This document shows, piece after piece, positions 44,861 through 56,370 of a DNA stretch of 64,000 nucleotides. The stretch spans positions 10,514,250 through 10,578,249 of the forward strand of contig CM055828.1 of assembly GCA_029582265.1 (NCBI GenBank), read 5' to 3'. Position 1 is the first letter of the stretch. Each line of letters opens with the position of its first letter. The notes under the pieces were generated by a model, which was given only the letters and a program-made list of their open reading frames with translations, was not told the origin of the DNA and searched no databases. Position numbers and translations under genes: made by a program. This DNA is from Zoroaster sp. YZ-2022 (taxonomy: Eukaryota; Echinodermata; Asteroidea; Forcipulatida; Zoroasteridae).

Positions 44861-46465
44861 TTATTTAGTTTTAATGGTTGTTCATTACAACAAAATTAAG
44901 GTTTAGTATAATATGTAATTTTTTTGCTATAGCAGTACTAGCATTTCAGTCCAAGAGAAGGGGTCTAACCACCTTTCCAATCCATATCAGTTAACATTTG
45001 ATTTAAATTTATTTCACAGTGATTGTTGATAATTTTGAATTTATTTAAATCTAAGCCCTTACTCCTCTGTTCACTCTTAAATCTTTTTCAGAAAGAGGAC
45101 AAACATTTTGCTACTTCAGCTACGCAGAATTGATGCTGGGTGTGATTCTCGATTCGGTCAATGGAATTGGTAATTTGGAATCAAACATATGCTTGTTTGC
45201 CCCTCCCCCTCCCCAGTTCTTGGATTCTATAGTGCTGCAATAATACTCCAAAGAATTTTAGAAAACAAATGTGTCGGTTCATCACCAGTGGCAGTACATG
45301 CCATCACCAAGAACCTGGGGGAGGGGCAGACATTTTATTCAAAAATTACCGATTCCAATGACAGCCCCTGAATGCCACCTATTCTGAACTGTCACTAAAT
45401 CGTACATACAGAGCGTACATTTATTATGCAGATTTATTCTGTTTTCTTGTCAATAAATGATCATTGTTGGGCTCATTTACACTGAAGTCATTTCACTAGT
45501 TATATGTGTAAGACCATGTACACTCATTGTTAGATTGTTTACAATAGGTTAAACAGGTCAGTAAAGTGGTTTCAATTGATTGTGGGGGGGGGGGGAGGGA
45601 GGAGTGGAACCACAAAAGTCAAGTCATGAAACCAAATGGACAGTTAAAATAAAAATGTATTTCATTGTTTTATTAGCAATTTACAAGCACCCATACAACT
45701 CTTGATTGTTTCAATGTCTAAAATTTATGTACAAAATGGCATCTGATCTTGTAATTCTATAGTATGGATGCAGCTACAGACATTTTGCCAAATATGTGTA
45801 CAACCTTGAAAATGTAAAAAGCAATGTAGAATTTGTTTCAAATTTTATTAATGATTTTTAATTATTTGCAGTATAGGTGAAAACAAAGAAAATTTATAAA
45901 CATGTCACAATAAGGAGATGCTTGATTACAGTGTTACTATCATTTTCAATTTATCATTATATTTTTGTCGGGAGATATTTTTTTCTAATAATATATACTT
46001 TTATATTTGTATTATATTAAATAGATAATATATAGAGTTGACAAGTGGCATGAGATTTCTCTTTTGAGAAGATGTTGTGGTCCTGAAGAGGACCGGTGGA
46101 AATTCGGTTGTGGTCTTGTAAAAACTCGTACAGTTTCTGTGCCGTTTGCAAGTCTCTCTGGTCTTGGAAGTGGTCTCGTAGATATTTCTGCGTTGACTTG
46201 GTCACCGTCAATATATCCAAGGTTGACTTGGTCGCCGTCAATATATCCATGGTTATATCCAAAGTTCCTGGTTAAGAAGATGTTGGTGAACGCAGTTTGA
46301 GAGATCGACGTTTGAGAGACTTGTTTAGTTTGGTAGACATGTTGTCTGAATGATTTGGTACGGTTTTCGTTGGCGTTTATGCCGAGGTTTTGCGGACTAG
46401 AGATGAGTCACAATCAAAAGGCTTTATGTCTGGCTCGGGTGCATCACAAATTTGTAGCGTTCCCA
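44861..46465. other. Non-coding stretch with a G-run and a short duplication
   Basis: Holds a G-rich run (about 45583-45600) and two tandem copies of a 30-base unit, GTTGACTTGGTCRCCGTCAA plus ATATATCC (46193-46252). No gene recognised. 46080-46465 may be the outer flank of the Penelope-like element that follows. Confidence 0.5.
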
Positions 46466-49400
46466 TTGGTTGTTCGTGAACAAAGGCACTTTGCGTCCTA
46501 GGTGGTGGTTCCGGATTAGAGCAAGTCAGAAAAAGCGCGGGAAGTTGGTTTAATTTGCAAGTAGCAAAAGGATGTTGAAACCAACGCATTTTCTTGTGTG
46601 GTTGTGTTTTTTTTCCAAAACATTAGAAAGGTTTAATTTCTATTTCCTGTGTGTGGAAAATGTAAGAAAAGATCAAGAGATCTGTCCCTTTCTTTGGTAT
46701 GTGATAGGGAGCTCCGTTTGGAGCTGGAATGATTTTGCTCAGGGTTGACTTTTTCCTTCCGAATGCGGAAATTGGAAATCAAATATTGAACTTGGCCAAG
46801 TAGTTTTGGCTAGGTGTATCCACTTATAGGTTTGTTGTTAGAGAAGCGGTATTTTTTTCCTTCCCGGTTTCGGGAGTGTGGAAAAGGGTGGGTATACCTC
46901 CATGCGTATTGCAAACTTCTTTGATATTGAAATAAGTGTCCTGCTGGGACCGCTGTGTACCGTCAGTGGCTTTCTCTTTCTATCTGTCCCTATTTTGGGT
47001 GGGTGTTGTGTTCAATATTTGAGTTTGACCATTTGGTCGGATTTATATATTAAAAGCATTTTTATTGTTTATTTTAGGATTATATGCCAAATCTTACTCC
47101 TCCGAGTGCGGAAGTTGGGGGAAGGGTTTGGTTTTTGTTTTTTGTTAATGCTTTTGGTCGGTTGGAACTCCACAATGGTGTAGTTAGGCGACTGTGCGAT
47201 TGCAATGGCCTGTGTGATACGGATTGGGTTGTTAAGTCGTGGGTGGTATTTCATACCGGTTTTTGACAAAGATGTAGCTACCCGAAGATACCAAATCCTA
47301 CGAGTTAGGGGGTATTCTCGGGTAGCTTACGTAACCATCGAACCACAATACCCCCAAGGGGAGGGGCAAGGATTATATAAGTCAAAGTAGTAAATAATGA
47401 TGGTGCAAACCCATTCAGTGACACCACATCTTTGTTGACTTTTTGTTTTTGTTTTCCAAGATGTATTTGTCATACAAATTGAAATACAGTGAATCCGTAT
47501 TTGACTATTTCCAAAATTTGTCCATTTGACAATGAGTTTTGTGGGAATAGTAGGCTTTTTTGTATGAACGTACCAATAATGACCGATTGGTCAAATTGGG
47601 GAAACGTGTAGGAGAGACAGGATATTTTTTCAGATCCTTTAGTAGCAATAGCTAAGCTTTCATGCCTTACTCGGCAATCATCAGTTGCATGTAGTGGTTC
47701 AAATTAATGAGCCTGGTGGTCTCCTGTCTTATTTTTAGATAAGACATTGAATTGATGTTCTTTTCAAACAGTTGTAATGTGTCCGTTTTGTTTGAGTGAG
47801 AGAGAGAGTTGTTTTTATGTGATTTGTTCCTCTGATAAGGAAAGTAAAACATTTAGGCCTTTCTGAATGCAACAAATGGTTGTTTCGGAAAAATTTCCGT
47901 GAGTTGTTGGTTTTGTTGTATCAGCGGCCATTGTTTGTTTATTGCTTGATTCACATCGTTGTGGTTAACGAACGGATTATATGTGGTTGAGAAAACCAAG
48001 TGGTACTTCCATGTTATGTTTACCTTTCGGTTTACCTTTTGAATGAGTTTGGCTCGGTTTGCCAGTGGGTTTTTGGAAGTTTTGTTAAGCATTGGTTATG
48101 CAATTCTCAAGATATTGATATCACTCAGGAGAGTAGAACGGGTTGGTTTAGCAGAGGTTGGAACGAAGTTTAAACCTTTACCCAGAGCAATTTTCTCAAT
48201 TTGAGATGGCTTTGCTGTAGATAGGTTTGTGATGAATTGTTCGCTTTGTTCTGCTAAAGTAGTCATTTGACTAATATGGTATTGTTTGTTTATTGCTTGA
48301 TTCACATCGTTGGTTGTTCGTGAACAAGGGCACTTTGCGTCCTAGGTGGTGGTTCCGGATTAGAGCAAGTCAGAAAAAGCGCGGGAAGTTGGTTTAATTT
48401 GCAAGTAGCAAAAGGATGTTGAAACCAACGCATTTTCTTGTGTGGTTGTGTTTTTTTCCAAAACATTAGAAAGGTTTAATTTCTATTTCCTGTGTGTGGA
48501 AAATGTAAGAAAAGATCAAGAGATCTGTCCCTTTCTTTGGTATGTGATAGGGAGCTCCGTTTGGAGCTGGAATGATTTTGCTCAGGGTTGACTTTTTCCT
48601 TCCGAATGCGGAAATTGGAAATCAAATATTGAACTTGGCCAAGTAGTTTTGGCTAGGTGTATCCACTTATAGGTTTGTTGTTAGAGAAGCGGTATTTTTT
48701 TCCTTCCCGGTTTCGGGAGTGTGGAAAAGGGTGGGTATACCTCCACGCGTATTGCAAACTTCTTTGATATTGTAATAAGTGTCCTGGTGGGACCGCTGTG
48801 TACCGTCAATGGCTTTCTCTTTCTATCTGTCCCTATTTTGGGTGGGTGTTGTGTTCAATATTTGAGTTTGACCATTTGGTCGGATTTATATATTAAAAGC
48901 ATTTTTATTGTTTATTTTAGGATTATATGCCAAATCTTACCCCTCCGAGTGCGGAAGTTGGGGGAAGGGTTTTGTTTTTGTTTTTTGTTAATGCTTTTGG
49001 TCGGTCGGAACTCCACAATGGTGTAGTTAGGCGACTGTGCGATTGCAATGGCCTGTGTGATACGGATTGGGTTGTTAAGTCGTGGGTGGTATTTCATACC
49101 GGTTTTTGACAAAGATGTAGCTACCTGAAGATACCAAATCCTACGAGTTAGAGGGTATTCTCGGGTAGCTTACGTAACCATCGAACCACAATACCCCCAA
49201 GGGGAGGGGCAAGGATTATATAAGTCAAAGTAGTAAATAATGATGGTGCAAACCCATTCAGTGACACCACATCTTTGTGTTTTTGTTTTCCAAGATGTAT
49301 TTGTCATACAAAATGAAATACAGTGAATCCGTATTTGACTATTTCCAAAATTTGTCCATTTGACAATGAGTTTTGTGGAAATAGTAGGCTTTTTTGTATG

Positions 49401-49482
49401 AACGTACCAATAATGACCGATTGGTCAAATTGGGGAAACGTGTAGAAGAGACAGGATATTTTTTCAGATCCTTTAGTAGCAA
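46466..49482 (-). mobile_element. Penelope-like remnant between two 1.18-kb direct repeats
   Basis: 46466-47648 and 48310-49482 are near-identical direct repeats, starting TTGGTTGTTCGTGAACAA and ending TCCTTTAGTAGCAA. Each has a GC-rich box and a TATATAAG box (about 47374 and 49215). The 660-base interior has minus-strand fragments resembling Penelope-like retroelement proteins: GLNFVPTSAKPTRSTLLSD (about 48180-48120), then a post-reverse-transcriptase segment with WPLIQQ and FPKQPFVAFRK (about 47935-47860). The catalytic reverse transcriptase and the GIY-YIG nuclease are missing, so the interior is a deletion product. Direct repeats fit the long terminal repeats (pLTRs) often seen around such elements. 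Confidence 0.55.
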
Positions 49483-50310
49483 AAATCGTGTAAGTGGGAA
49501 AGGGGCATTACACGATTTTTGCTACGGTAGAGCACGATTTTTTAATTATTTACAATCGCAACGGCGTCGTGGCCATATTCGTGGTCATTCGTGGTCCACC
49601 GTAGCGCACCGTAGTAGATCTTGATGGCACCGTGGAGTAGCACGATTTTTTTGGAATGTTCAAAAAAATCTTGCTCTACCGTAGCGGTGGAAAAAATCGT
49701 GGTCCACCGCAGCAGCATCGTATTAGAGTCGTAACGTTGTCTTGACGTTGTCGTGGTATGTCGTGACGGCGTCTTGTTCATTCGTACTCATTCGTGGTGG
49801 CCGCAACACCTACGGTAGGCCAAGACTTCGCTACTATGCTGATACGATGCCGCTACTATGGTGCTGCGACCTAGCAAGACTTAAACAAGACGCCAACAAG
49901 ACGCCAGCAAGAACATTATTTTTTTTATCACGTGTCTCTTGCTGATAGTGTGTGTTTTTTATCACATGTCTCTTGTCTCTTGTTTAAAAGTGCACACAAG
50001 CTGCCACGTCGCACTGGCGTCTTGTAAAATCGTACTGAAGCCGTAGTGACGTCGTAGTACAATCTTGGCATTTCTTGGTACGCCGTGACAAATCTTGACG
50101 ATGTCGTAACTCTACCGTAAAACTGTCGTGGCAGTATCGCACTACTGCCGTACTACATCTTGACGGCGTCTTGATAGCGTCTTGACAAGACGTAGAATTC
50201 GATAGACCTTGAACTTTTTGAGTGTGAATTGCTACGGTACAGCACGACTGAGCACGATTTTTCAACTTTGAAAAATCGTGCTCGTGTAAGTGGGAAAGGG
50301 GCATTAGGCA
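49483..50310. mobile_element. Unclassified element with AAAAATCGTG ends, rich in short CGT-containing motifs
   Basis: CGTGTAAGTGGGAAAGGGGC followed by ATTA occurs at 49487 and again at 50283. Just inside lie CACGATTTTTGCTACGGTAG on the left and inverted counterparts (CTACGGTACAGCACGA, GAAAAATCGTG) on the right. The interior is crowded with GTCTTG, GTCGTA, CTACGG and their complements, so the two halves are loosely complementary. No reading frame. It follows the second 1.18-kb repeat directly. It may be a fold-back element or a MITE cluster. Confidence 0.6.
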
Positions 50311-50689
50311 TTTTCATGTTTTATAATAGCCAATAGGATACGTTTGGAGAAAGCTGTTAACATAACTGCAAAACCCAGAAGACTACAGTTGCATCAAGGC
50401 TGTGGTCCTGATGGACTCTGTGTGTGGACTCAGTGTACTGGACTCGGTGTGTGTGTACATGTGTGTGTTTGTGTTGCACCGGAGCCAGCTGTGGAGCCAG
50501 AGCACAAACCAAGCCACATGCGAAAAACAGCCTTGAAACCAAGGCAACATTACTGAAGGAAATCTGACCATCCCCAGAATGAGAACAAATCTGAAATAAA
50601 TAATTAATAGTTATTAAATTTTTCTGAGGTAAGCAGAAAACCAAAAATAAATTGTATAATATAACAATCTCAAATCAATCAAATTCGGG

Positions 50690-50990
50690 TAATACCCGAG
50701 GAAAGATTGTTAGGTTACAGTGTATACAATAGTGCAGGTATAGGACCAAGTCCAACAAACTCAGGTAAAACTCACCAGGGGCAGGACTATGGTGATTTGT
50801 GACGGTCTCATACAAGGATATGGGTGGTTTATCTGTTAACATTGGTACAGTACCAAATCCGTCAAACCAAAGCAAAATCAGGGGAAGGACTATGGGGGAT
50901 TTTTGATAGTCACATGCTACATGGTTGTTTGTACAAAGCAATAAATTCATCAAACTCGGGCAAACCAGGGGGCAACTACAACAATACAGG
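50690..50990 (+). repeat. Degenerate tandem repeats, about 125 bp
   Basis: Three diverged units can be seen: CCAACAAACTCAGGTAAAAC (about 50752), CGTCAAACCAAAGCAAAATC (about 50861) and CATCAAACTCGGGCAAACC (about 50949), each followed by CAGGGG and the first two also by GGACTATGG. No gene. Confidence 0.6.
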
Positions 50991-52481
50991 ATGTTGGATG
51001 GTGGGTTAAGGATTATGATGGATATGGGATGGTCACAGTAGCAAACATTTATTTGGGTTTTAAGGATGAAAGTACCTGATGAAGATAGTTTCCCTGTGTC
51101 CAGACTCTATGGTAGCAAGTTTCTTGAATCTCTTAGGGTCGGAGATGTATAACCACTGTCATTCCATTGATTGTTCACCTAAACAAACAAAGCCATGAGA
51201 GAAATAGTCACCAAATGACAAAAAAGCCAAAATGCCATGAGGAAAACTCCTGAAAATCAAAGGCCTGTTTTGATGTTACTCTACAGTTTTATCATATGGA
51301 TATAAAATTCAGAAATAACTGAGTTTTGATGTAAACCAAGAACAATTTACTACAGTGAAGCTTGAACCAGCAACCTCCAGATTATAGTGCTCTGCAAGTG
51401 GTTTCCCTATTTTGTCAATATCTGTTTGGGGAGGCCATTCATAATCCAGTCAACGCTTGGCTGTATTTATGTTGTATTTTTAAACCAGGGATCAGGCCAA
51501 GCTTTGTTATGTGTGTGTGGGGTGTGTGTGTGAGTCAAATTGCGTATAAATATTCAACACAGCTGCATGAAACATTTACATGATTTTATTTTAACATTTC
51601 TTAAATGGCTCTAAATGACTTGTCCTGGTGGCTACCTCAGCACTCACTTATGCCATGACATACCTGAGGAGTTTCGGTCTAAAAAATGGCCTCCAACATT
51701 TGACACCCACCTAACAAAGTACACTCAACTACCGTATCACAAAATAATATTCAAAATCATACACAACAAACAAGATGCAGAGTCTATTTGTTCAGTTTAA
51801 TACTGGCATGATCAATGGAGTTGAGTTATTTTGGGTTTTGTAGTTGAGATAACAGTCTGGAATTTAAATGTAATCCATAATATTATGGCCAGGTAAAAAA
51901 ATACAAAATAAATACAAAATAAAAAAAGTTGATCATCCAGCGTGCATCTTTTTTTAAATTACTTATTATTTCACCCCCCACCCCCCCAAAAAAAGACTAG
52001 ATTTTTCTTGTATTTTCGCTTCATCTTGCCAACATTCTTTCGATGACCGATTTCAAAATTCATGGAAGTTAATGTTTTACAAATATTTTGACTCAACTTA
52101 CTTGTAGGACAGCTATAAATAAACAGCTGGTGGTCATTTTTAACTGAAAAGTTGGTGACCATTTTGAATTTAAATGCTTGGCGGCCATCTTGGAAAAAAA
52201 AATTAAATAAAAAATAAAAAGGTTGTCATCCTCCTCTTTTTGAAAAAAAACTTGTTTTTTTATTGGCCTAATAACAGGCCTAAAAATAAGAAAAGGATGA
52301 AAAACTGGAGGAAAAAGTGTACATAATTCTTGCCTGACCATGGGCATGGCATGCAAAGCCCTAAATAAAGTTAGGTAGTAACTTAGTCATAGTGGAGGAC
52401 GATGATTTAGGCCTAACAAAACTAACTCCGGTACGCGAGGCATGCACACATACAATCACGCAGTCAAGCTTTTTACTATTA
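50991..52481. other. Non-coding stretch
   Basis: Nothing I can assign. 52120-52195 has three loosely similar segments (GGTGGTCATTTT, GGTGACCATTTT, GGCGGCCATCTT), a low-level repeat. Confidence 0.4.
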
Positions 52482-52681
52482 TCCCCAATTTTTATCCTAA
52501 ATGACGCACCTAAGGTTATTTAATCAACTGGACGGTAACTTACAAATGAAATTAGCAGTTTGGTGGTTTAGATTTTTTCAGTGAAGGATGTTCTTGTAAA
52601 ATGGTGAATTTCAATGCGTGATGATACACGTGGACGTCTTGAGCGCTGTTTCTGTGATCAGAAAATTGATGTTGGTATAAT

Positions 52682-53720
52682 GGGCCGGATAAATAAAAGT
52701 TAGCAATTGCTTATCTAGTAAAAGCTCAAGCAATAGCAATTGCTTAACAAGTAAAAGCTTAAGGTTAAGCAATTGCTTAAAAATGTATAAATAACCTTCT
52801 TCTTTGACTAGCACCTGTTGCTTGGGTGGGTTAGCAATTGCTTATGGGTAACAATGATGGGAGGTCAGTTCCGATTAGCCTAGTGGTTGTATATGAGGCA
52901 TGTGTTAGCAACATGGATGCTGCCGAAGAATTGGGGAGTGGTACAAATAGTGAGCAATCTTTGAACGAACTGTTCGTTAGTATAATCAAAGAGTACCCTG
53001 TTCTAATCGAGAAAAGTCAGTTGCCGGGGGTAAAAGACATGAAGGCAAATGCACTTAAAAAAGCACAAATGTCAATTGCTACCAACACAGGTAAAGCCAT
53101 GGATGAGAAGCAAATTTTGAAAAAGATAGCAAACATGAAAAGTCAAGTGAAGAAGAAAACAGATGGAATGCAAATAGGAAATAGGAAGATTGTTTTGGTT
53201 CCATGGGAACAAGATCTGTACAACATCTTCAAAGGGGATAAAAACCCGACTATTACGAAGATGCCATGCGCCATTTCTGCTGGTTTCAAACCAAGTACTT
53301 CGACTGCTGCTAGCCACTACAAATTTTCAAAATTGAACCGAAATAATTTCCGGTATCTGGTAGGATTGGCTTCTTCACGATATATTCTTTCATTGTACAC
53401 CTTTTCATGTTCCCTTACATGCATAAACTCGGCCATGATGGCAGGAGTAATGTAACATGCAAGTGTTAGCAAATGCGTAAGCTCCTCATTTAGTATCTTG
53501 TAAAAATATTAGCAAGTGCTACAAGTCATTAGTAAAAGGTCTGGTTTATTTATATGCTTCCAAGCAAGTGCTAATCTCTGTAGTAATTGCTTAAAAATCA
53601 TAGCAATTGCTTTTGCTAACTACTGGAAGCAATTACTTGCAAGTAATTGCTCACTTTTATTAATGAAGATTTAAGAAAATGACTAGTAAAAGCAATTGCT
53701 ACTTTTTATTTATCCGGCCC
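52682..53720 (+). mobile_element. Harbinger-like DNA transposon, 1,039 bp, AAT target duplication
   Basis: The ends GGGCCGGATAAATAAAAGTT and (reverse complement of right) GGGCCGGATAAATAAAAAGT are inverted repeats, followed by many copies of AGCAATTGCTT-type motifs on both sides. AAT flanks both ends (52679-52681, 53721-53723), and the uninterrupted host sequence in other copies has a single AAT. A 3-base target duplication and GGGCC-type ends point to the PIF/Harbinger group. It has one open frame but no DDE transposase. Confidence 0.75.
52838..53455 (+). CDS. Myb/SANT-like accessory protein of the Harbinger-like element
   Basis: Open frame of 205 codons; the likely start is one of the early ATGs, perhaps at about 52912 (MDAAEELG). 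Residues 45-130 are helical and basic with regularly spaced large hydrophobics (LFVSIIKEYPVLIEK; ILKKIANMKSQVKKKTD), which resembles the Myb/SANT-like DNA-binding proteins that PIF/Harbinger elements encode next to their transposase. The tail is hydrophobic and may be an unspliced or degraded end. Harbinger Myb-like proteins bring the transposase to the element's ends; without the enzyme gene here it would act only in trans. Confidence 0.45.
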   Translation: MLMGNNDGRSVPISLVVVYEACVSNMDAAEELGSGTNSEQSLNELFVSIIKEYPVLIEKSQLPGVKDMKANALKKAQMSIATNTGKAMDEKQILKKIANMKSQVKKKTDGMQIGNRKIVLVPWEQDLYNIFKGDKNPTITKMPCAISAGFKPSTSTAASHYKFSKLNRNNFRYLVGLASSRYILSLYTFSCSLTCINSAMMAGVM

Positions 53721-53984
53721 AATGACTCACCCCAAACTGTTGTTAAAGTTTTTGGGGCACAGTAAAAATAGTTGAAATTATGTTTCATCTTATTTCAGAT
53801 GGTTTTAAAGTTATTTTTAAATAAAAATATTGTTGTCGATTTTTTAAATAAAATGGTATAATTTGGAGAAGCTCTCAAAACTTTTAAGAAATATTCTTGA
53901 AAGATTAAAATGGAAGGTGGTTGAGTTTTCGGCAAAAAGTATTTTAAAACTTTGAAATGTGTAAAATTGCTGTTAAAACAATTT

Positions 53985-55490
53985 AAATAAATTATAGGGT
54001 AGAATGTCATATCCGGCCGCCACTTTTTCTCATTAAATATAACCAATAAAGTAATCTTACCTACCATGCCTACCCTGTAAGGTGGAGAACATATGGATGA
54101 TGGACATATATCGTCCATGTACGTAATTCGCCGCACTCGTGAAATGACGCACCTACTTTTGGCTTAGCATTTCTCGGAAAACTTACAAAATTATGGCGTA
54201 TTACTGGTTGCATAAACTTATCTAAGTCGTGCTTGTTACAGAAATAAAAATTATAGTGAAATTGTATGATTTACTGGAAAGTTAGTGCTTGTGAAAGTGG
54301 AAAAAGTTGTTTAACCACTGATTTTACTAGATACAAATAGTAAGAGATTTACATGACCTCAATTTTTTTCACGAACATCTGTGATTTTATTGTTCTATGC
54401 CGTCAACAAGCTATTGTCTGTGGAAACCAAAATATATGAATGCTTTGCATTTGCAATGATTTTTTAAAATAATACTGATCCTCAAAATGGACACATTCCT
54501 TATAGAAGAGGCGAACGAAGACTACTTAATTCGTTGGTGTTTATTTCGACGGTAGTGGAAAATTATTGAGAAAATGAAACATTAATATCATGGTTATGAA
54601 AAGAAATCTTTTATTTGACAAAATGTTAACAGCATTTTTACACATTTCAAAGTTTTAAAGTACTTTTTGAAAAACATTTAACCACCTTCCATTTTATTGG
54701 TCTTTCAAGAATATTGATTAAAAGTTTTGAGAGCTTCTCCAAATTATACCATTTTATTTTAAAAGTCGAAAACAATATTTTTATTTTCAAGATTAAAAAC
54801 AATTTTACAACCATCTGGAATAAGATGAAACATGATTCAACTGTTTTTCTTCTTGGGTACATTTTCTGTGCCCCCATAAACTTTAACAGTTTGGGGGTGA
54901 GTCATTATACCAACATCAATTTTCTGATGACTACAATTTTGTGCGTCTCAAAAAACGGCGCTCTAGACGTCCACGCGTATGATCATGCATTGAAATTCCG
55001 CATTTTACAAGAGAATCCTTCACTGAAACAAACTGAAACACCAAACTGCTAATTTCATTTGTAAGTTACCGTCCAGTTGATTATATAACCTTAGGTGCGT
55101 CATTTAGGGTAAATTGAGGATACTTAAAATTATTCCAGGATATTTATTTCATGAAAAATCAGGCATTTTTGGTATACGATGACTTCCTCAGTCATGTCAG
55201 TCTGTTGTAAACTCCACAATTTGTGACCAACACAGTCATTGTACATGCGCAGTGGTAACTATAATAGGATACTACTATTTTCTGAAGGGGAGCATTTTTT
55301 TAGAAGGGAAATAAAGTCCGAAAACCATCATAAAAGTAGATTTTAAAGATAGTCTTCGCTTTCTGTACCACCAAAAATCGATAGAATAAATAACTTTTAA
55401 CTGATTAATGGTTGCAAAAAACATTTCAAAAAAGCCCTTAAAAAGTGGCGGTCGGATACGACATTCTTTCCAAATTATATAAACTTATGC
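53985..55490. mobile_element. Element with inverted ends, containing a 1-kb transposon copy
   Basis: GAATGTCATATCCGGCCGCC then ACTTTTT at about 54003-54029 recurs inverted at 55438-55470 (AAAAAGTGGCGGTCGGATAC then GACATTC). Between these ends lies the full TA-flanked transposon 54111-55121 plus about 80 and 300 bases of other sequence. It is probably a short non-autonomous DNA transposon that received the TA-flanked element later. Confidence 0.55.
54111..55121 (+). mobile_element. Full copy of the 1-kb TA-flanked non-autonomous transposon (copy 5)
   Basis: Starts TCGTCCATGTACG and ends AAATTGAGGA with TA on both sides. It is the most complete forward copy and carries the inner inverted motif AAATGACGCACCTA near both ends. 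No coding capacity. Confidence 0.9.
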
Positions 55491-55529
55491 AAAGAGCCTA
55501 CAGCTCCATGACCCAGTTCGCAGCCTCCG

Positions 55530-55998
55530 TTCCCGCCGCATCCTACTACAGACTGAAGGATCTTCTATATCCAAAGTCCATTACCCACCCCAGACTGAGG
55601 GATCCCCTATATCCTAAGTCAACCACCCTCCATCCCTTGTGCTTGTCAACAACTGATTTAGTTCAGTGAGCACACACTCCTCTCCCCAACCCCTAGGATC
55701 ATAGTCTCAACAGTTCCCGCCTGCGCGCCTCAATGAACTAATCCTCCAGCATCCATTTGGCGACCACTACTACAGACTGAAGGATCTTCTATATCCAAAG
55801 TCCATAACCCACCCCAGACTGAGGGATCTCCTATATCCTAAGTCAACCACCCTCCTTCCCCCTGTGCTTGTCAACAACTGATTCAGTTCAGTGAGCACAT
55901 ACTCCTCTCCCCCAACCCCTAGGATCATAGTCTCATAGTCTCACAGTTTCCCGCCTGCGCGCCTCAACGAACTAATCTTCCAGCATCCATTCATGGGA
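55530..55998 (+). repeat. Tandem duplication, period about 223 bp
   Basis: CTACTACAGACTGAAGGATC at about 55543 and 55767 starts two similar blocks with CCCACCCCAGACTGAGGGAT, TCAACAACTGAT and CCCGCCTGCGCGCCTCAA in the same order. Within each block a 45-base sub-unit (GACTGAGGGATC, CTATATCC) is also repeated. C-rich and non-coding. Confidence 0.85.
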
Positions 55999-56039
55999 TG
56001 ATCCTCCAGCAGTCTACTTAAATTAAGCAGCAGCATTTT

Positions 56040-56190
56040 CCAGAGTCCGGCATTCTCCCGAGGACGATGAGAGCATACTGATCGAAACGTCGAGTTGTAC
56101 CACCAGTTCTTATTAAGGTTCGGTCGTTCGAACGAGCGTCAATCAGACGTTCTAAACTCATTCCACATGGTGTCACCGCAATTAGTCTTA
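56040..56190 (+). mobile_element. Half of the hairpin element family, with a hammerhead-like core
   Basis: GAGAGCATACTGATCGAAAC followed by GTCGAGTTGTACCACC, then ACATGGTGTCACC at about 56164, follow the same order as the hairpin element at 42154-42323. CGATGAG ... CGAAACGTC resembles a hammerhead ribozyme core as found at the ends of Penelope-like elements, but stem II does not pair well. The second Polinton fragment starts right after it. Confidence 0.4.
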
Positions 56191-56194
56191 CCTA

Positions 56195-56370
56195 TATGGA
56201 GTATAAAAATTTACAACAATAGTAAAACTATAAAAGCTCAAAATCAACCCATCTTGTATTATTTAGAATCGCTTACGCATGCTGGCGTAGCTCCTGCTCG
56301 TAGTTTTGTAAAAGAAGAATTACAAATTGTCCCGTCAGATACAGAAAATCCACCGATTAGAAAATTATAA
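56195..56370 (+). pseudogene. Second Polinton copy: integrase C-terminal tail
   Basis: About 58 codons from WSIKIYNNS to the stop match the last part of the integrase at 32491-33513 (QPILYYLES, ARSFVKEELQIVPSDTENPP). Compared with that copy it has a small in-frame insertion (THAGVAP). The catalytic part is gone; the join with the upstream hairpin element is at about 56190. It meets the polymerase gene tail-to-tail, as in the first copy. Confidence 0.85.

Larger units (their letters stand above)
52482..53985 (-). mobile_element. Partial copy of the 1-kb TA-flanked transposon, interrupted (copy 4)
   Basis: Reverse-strand copy from TCCCCAATTTTTATCCTA (52482) to about 53985, where similarity to the other copies stops. 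A Harbinger-like element (52682-53720) interrupts it; the sequence on the two sides joins exactly to match the other copies once one AAT is removed. The missing part is the end with the CGTCCATGTACG terminus. Confidence 0.85.

Noticed and set aside
46878..49026. Twin plus-strand frames in the 1.18-kb repeats
   Set aside because: They are present twice only because the repeat is duplicated; they have no domain and overlap other frames on both strands.
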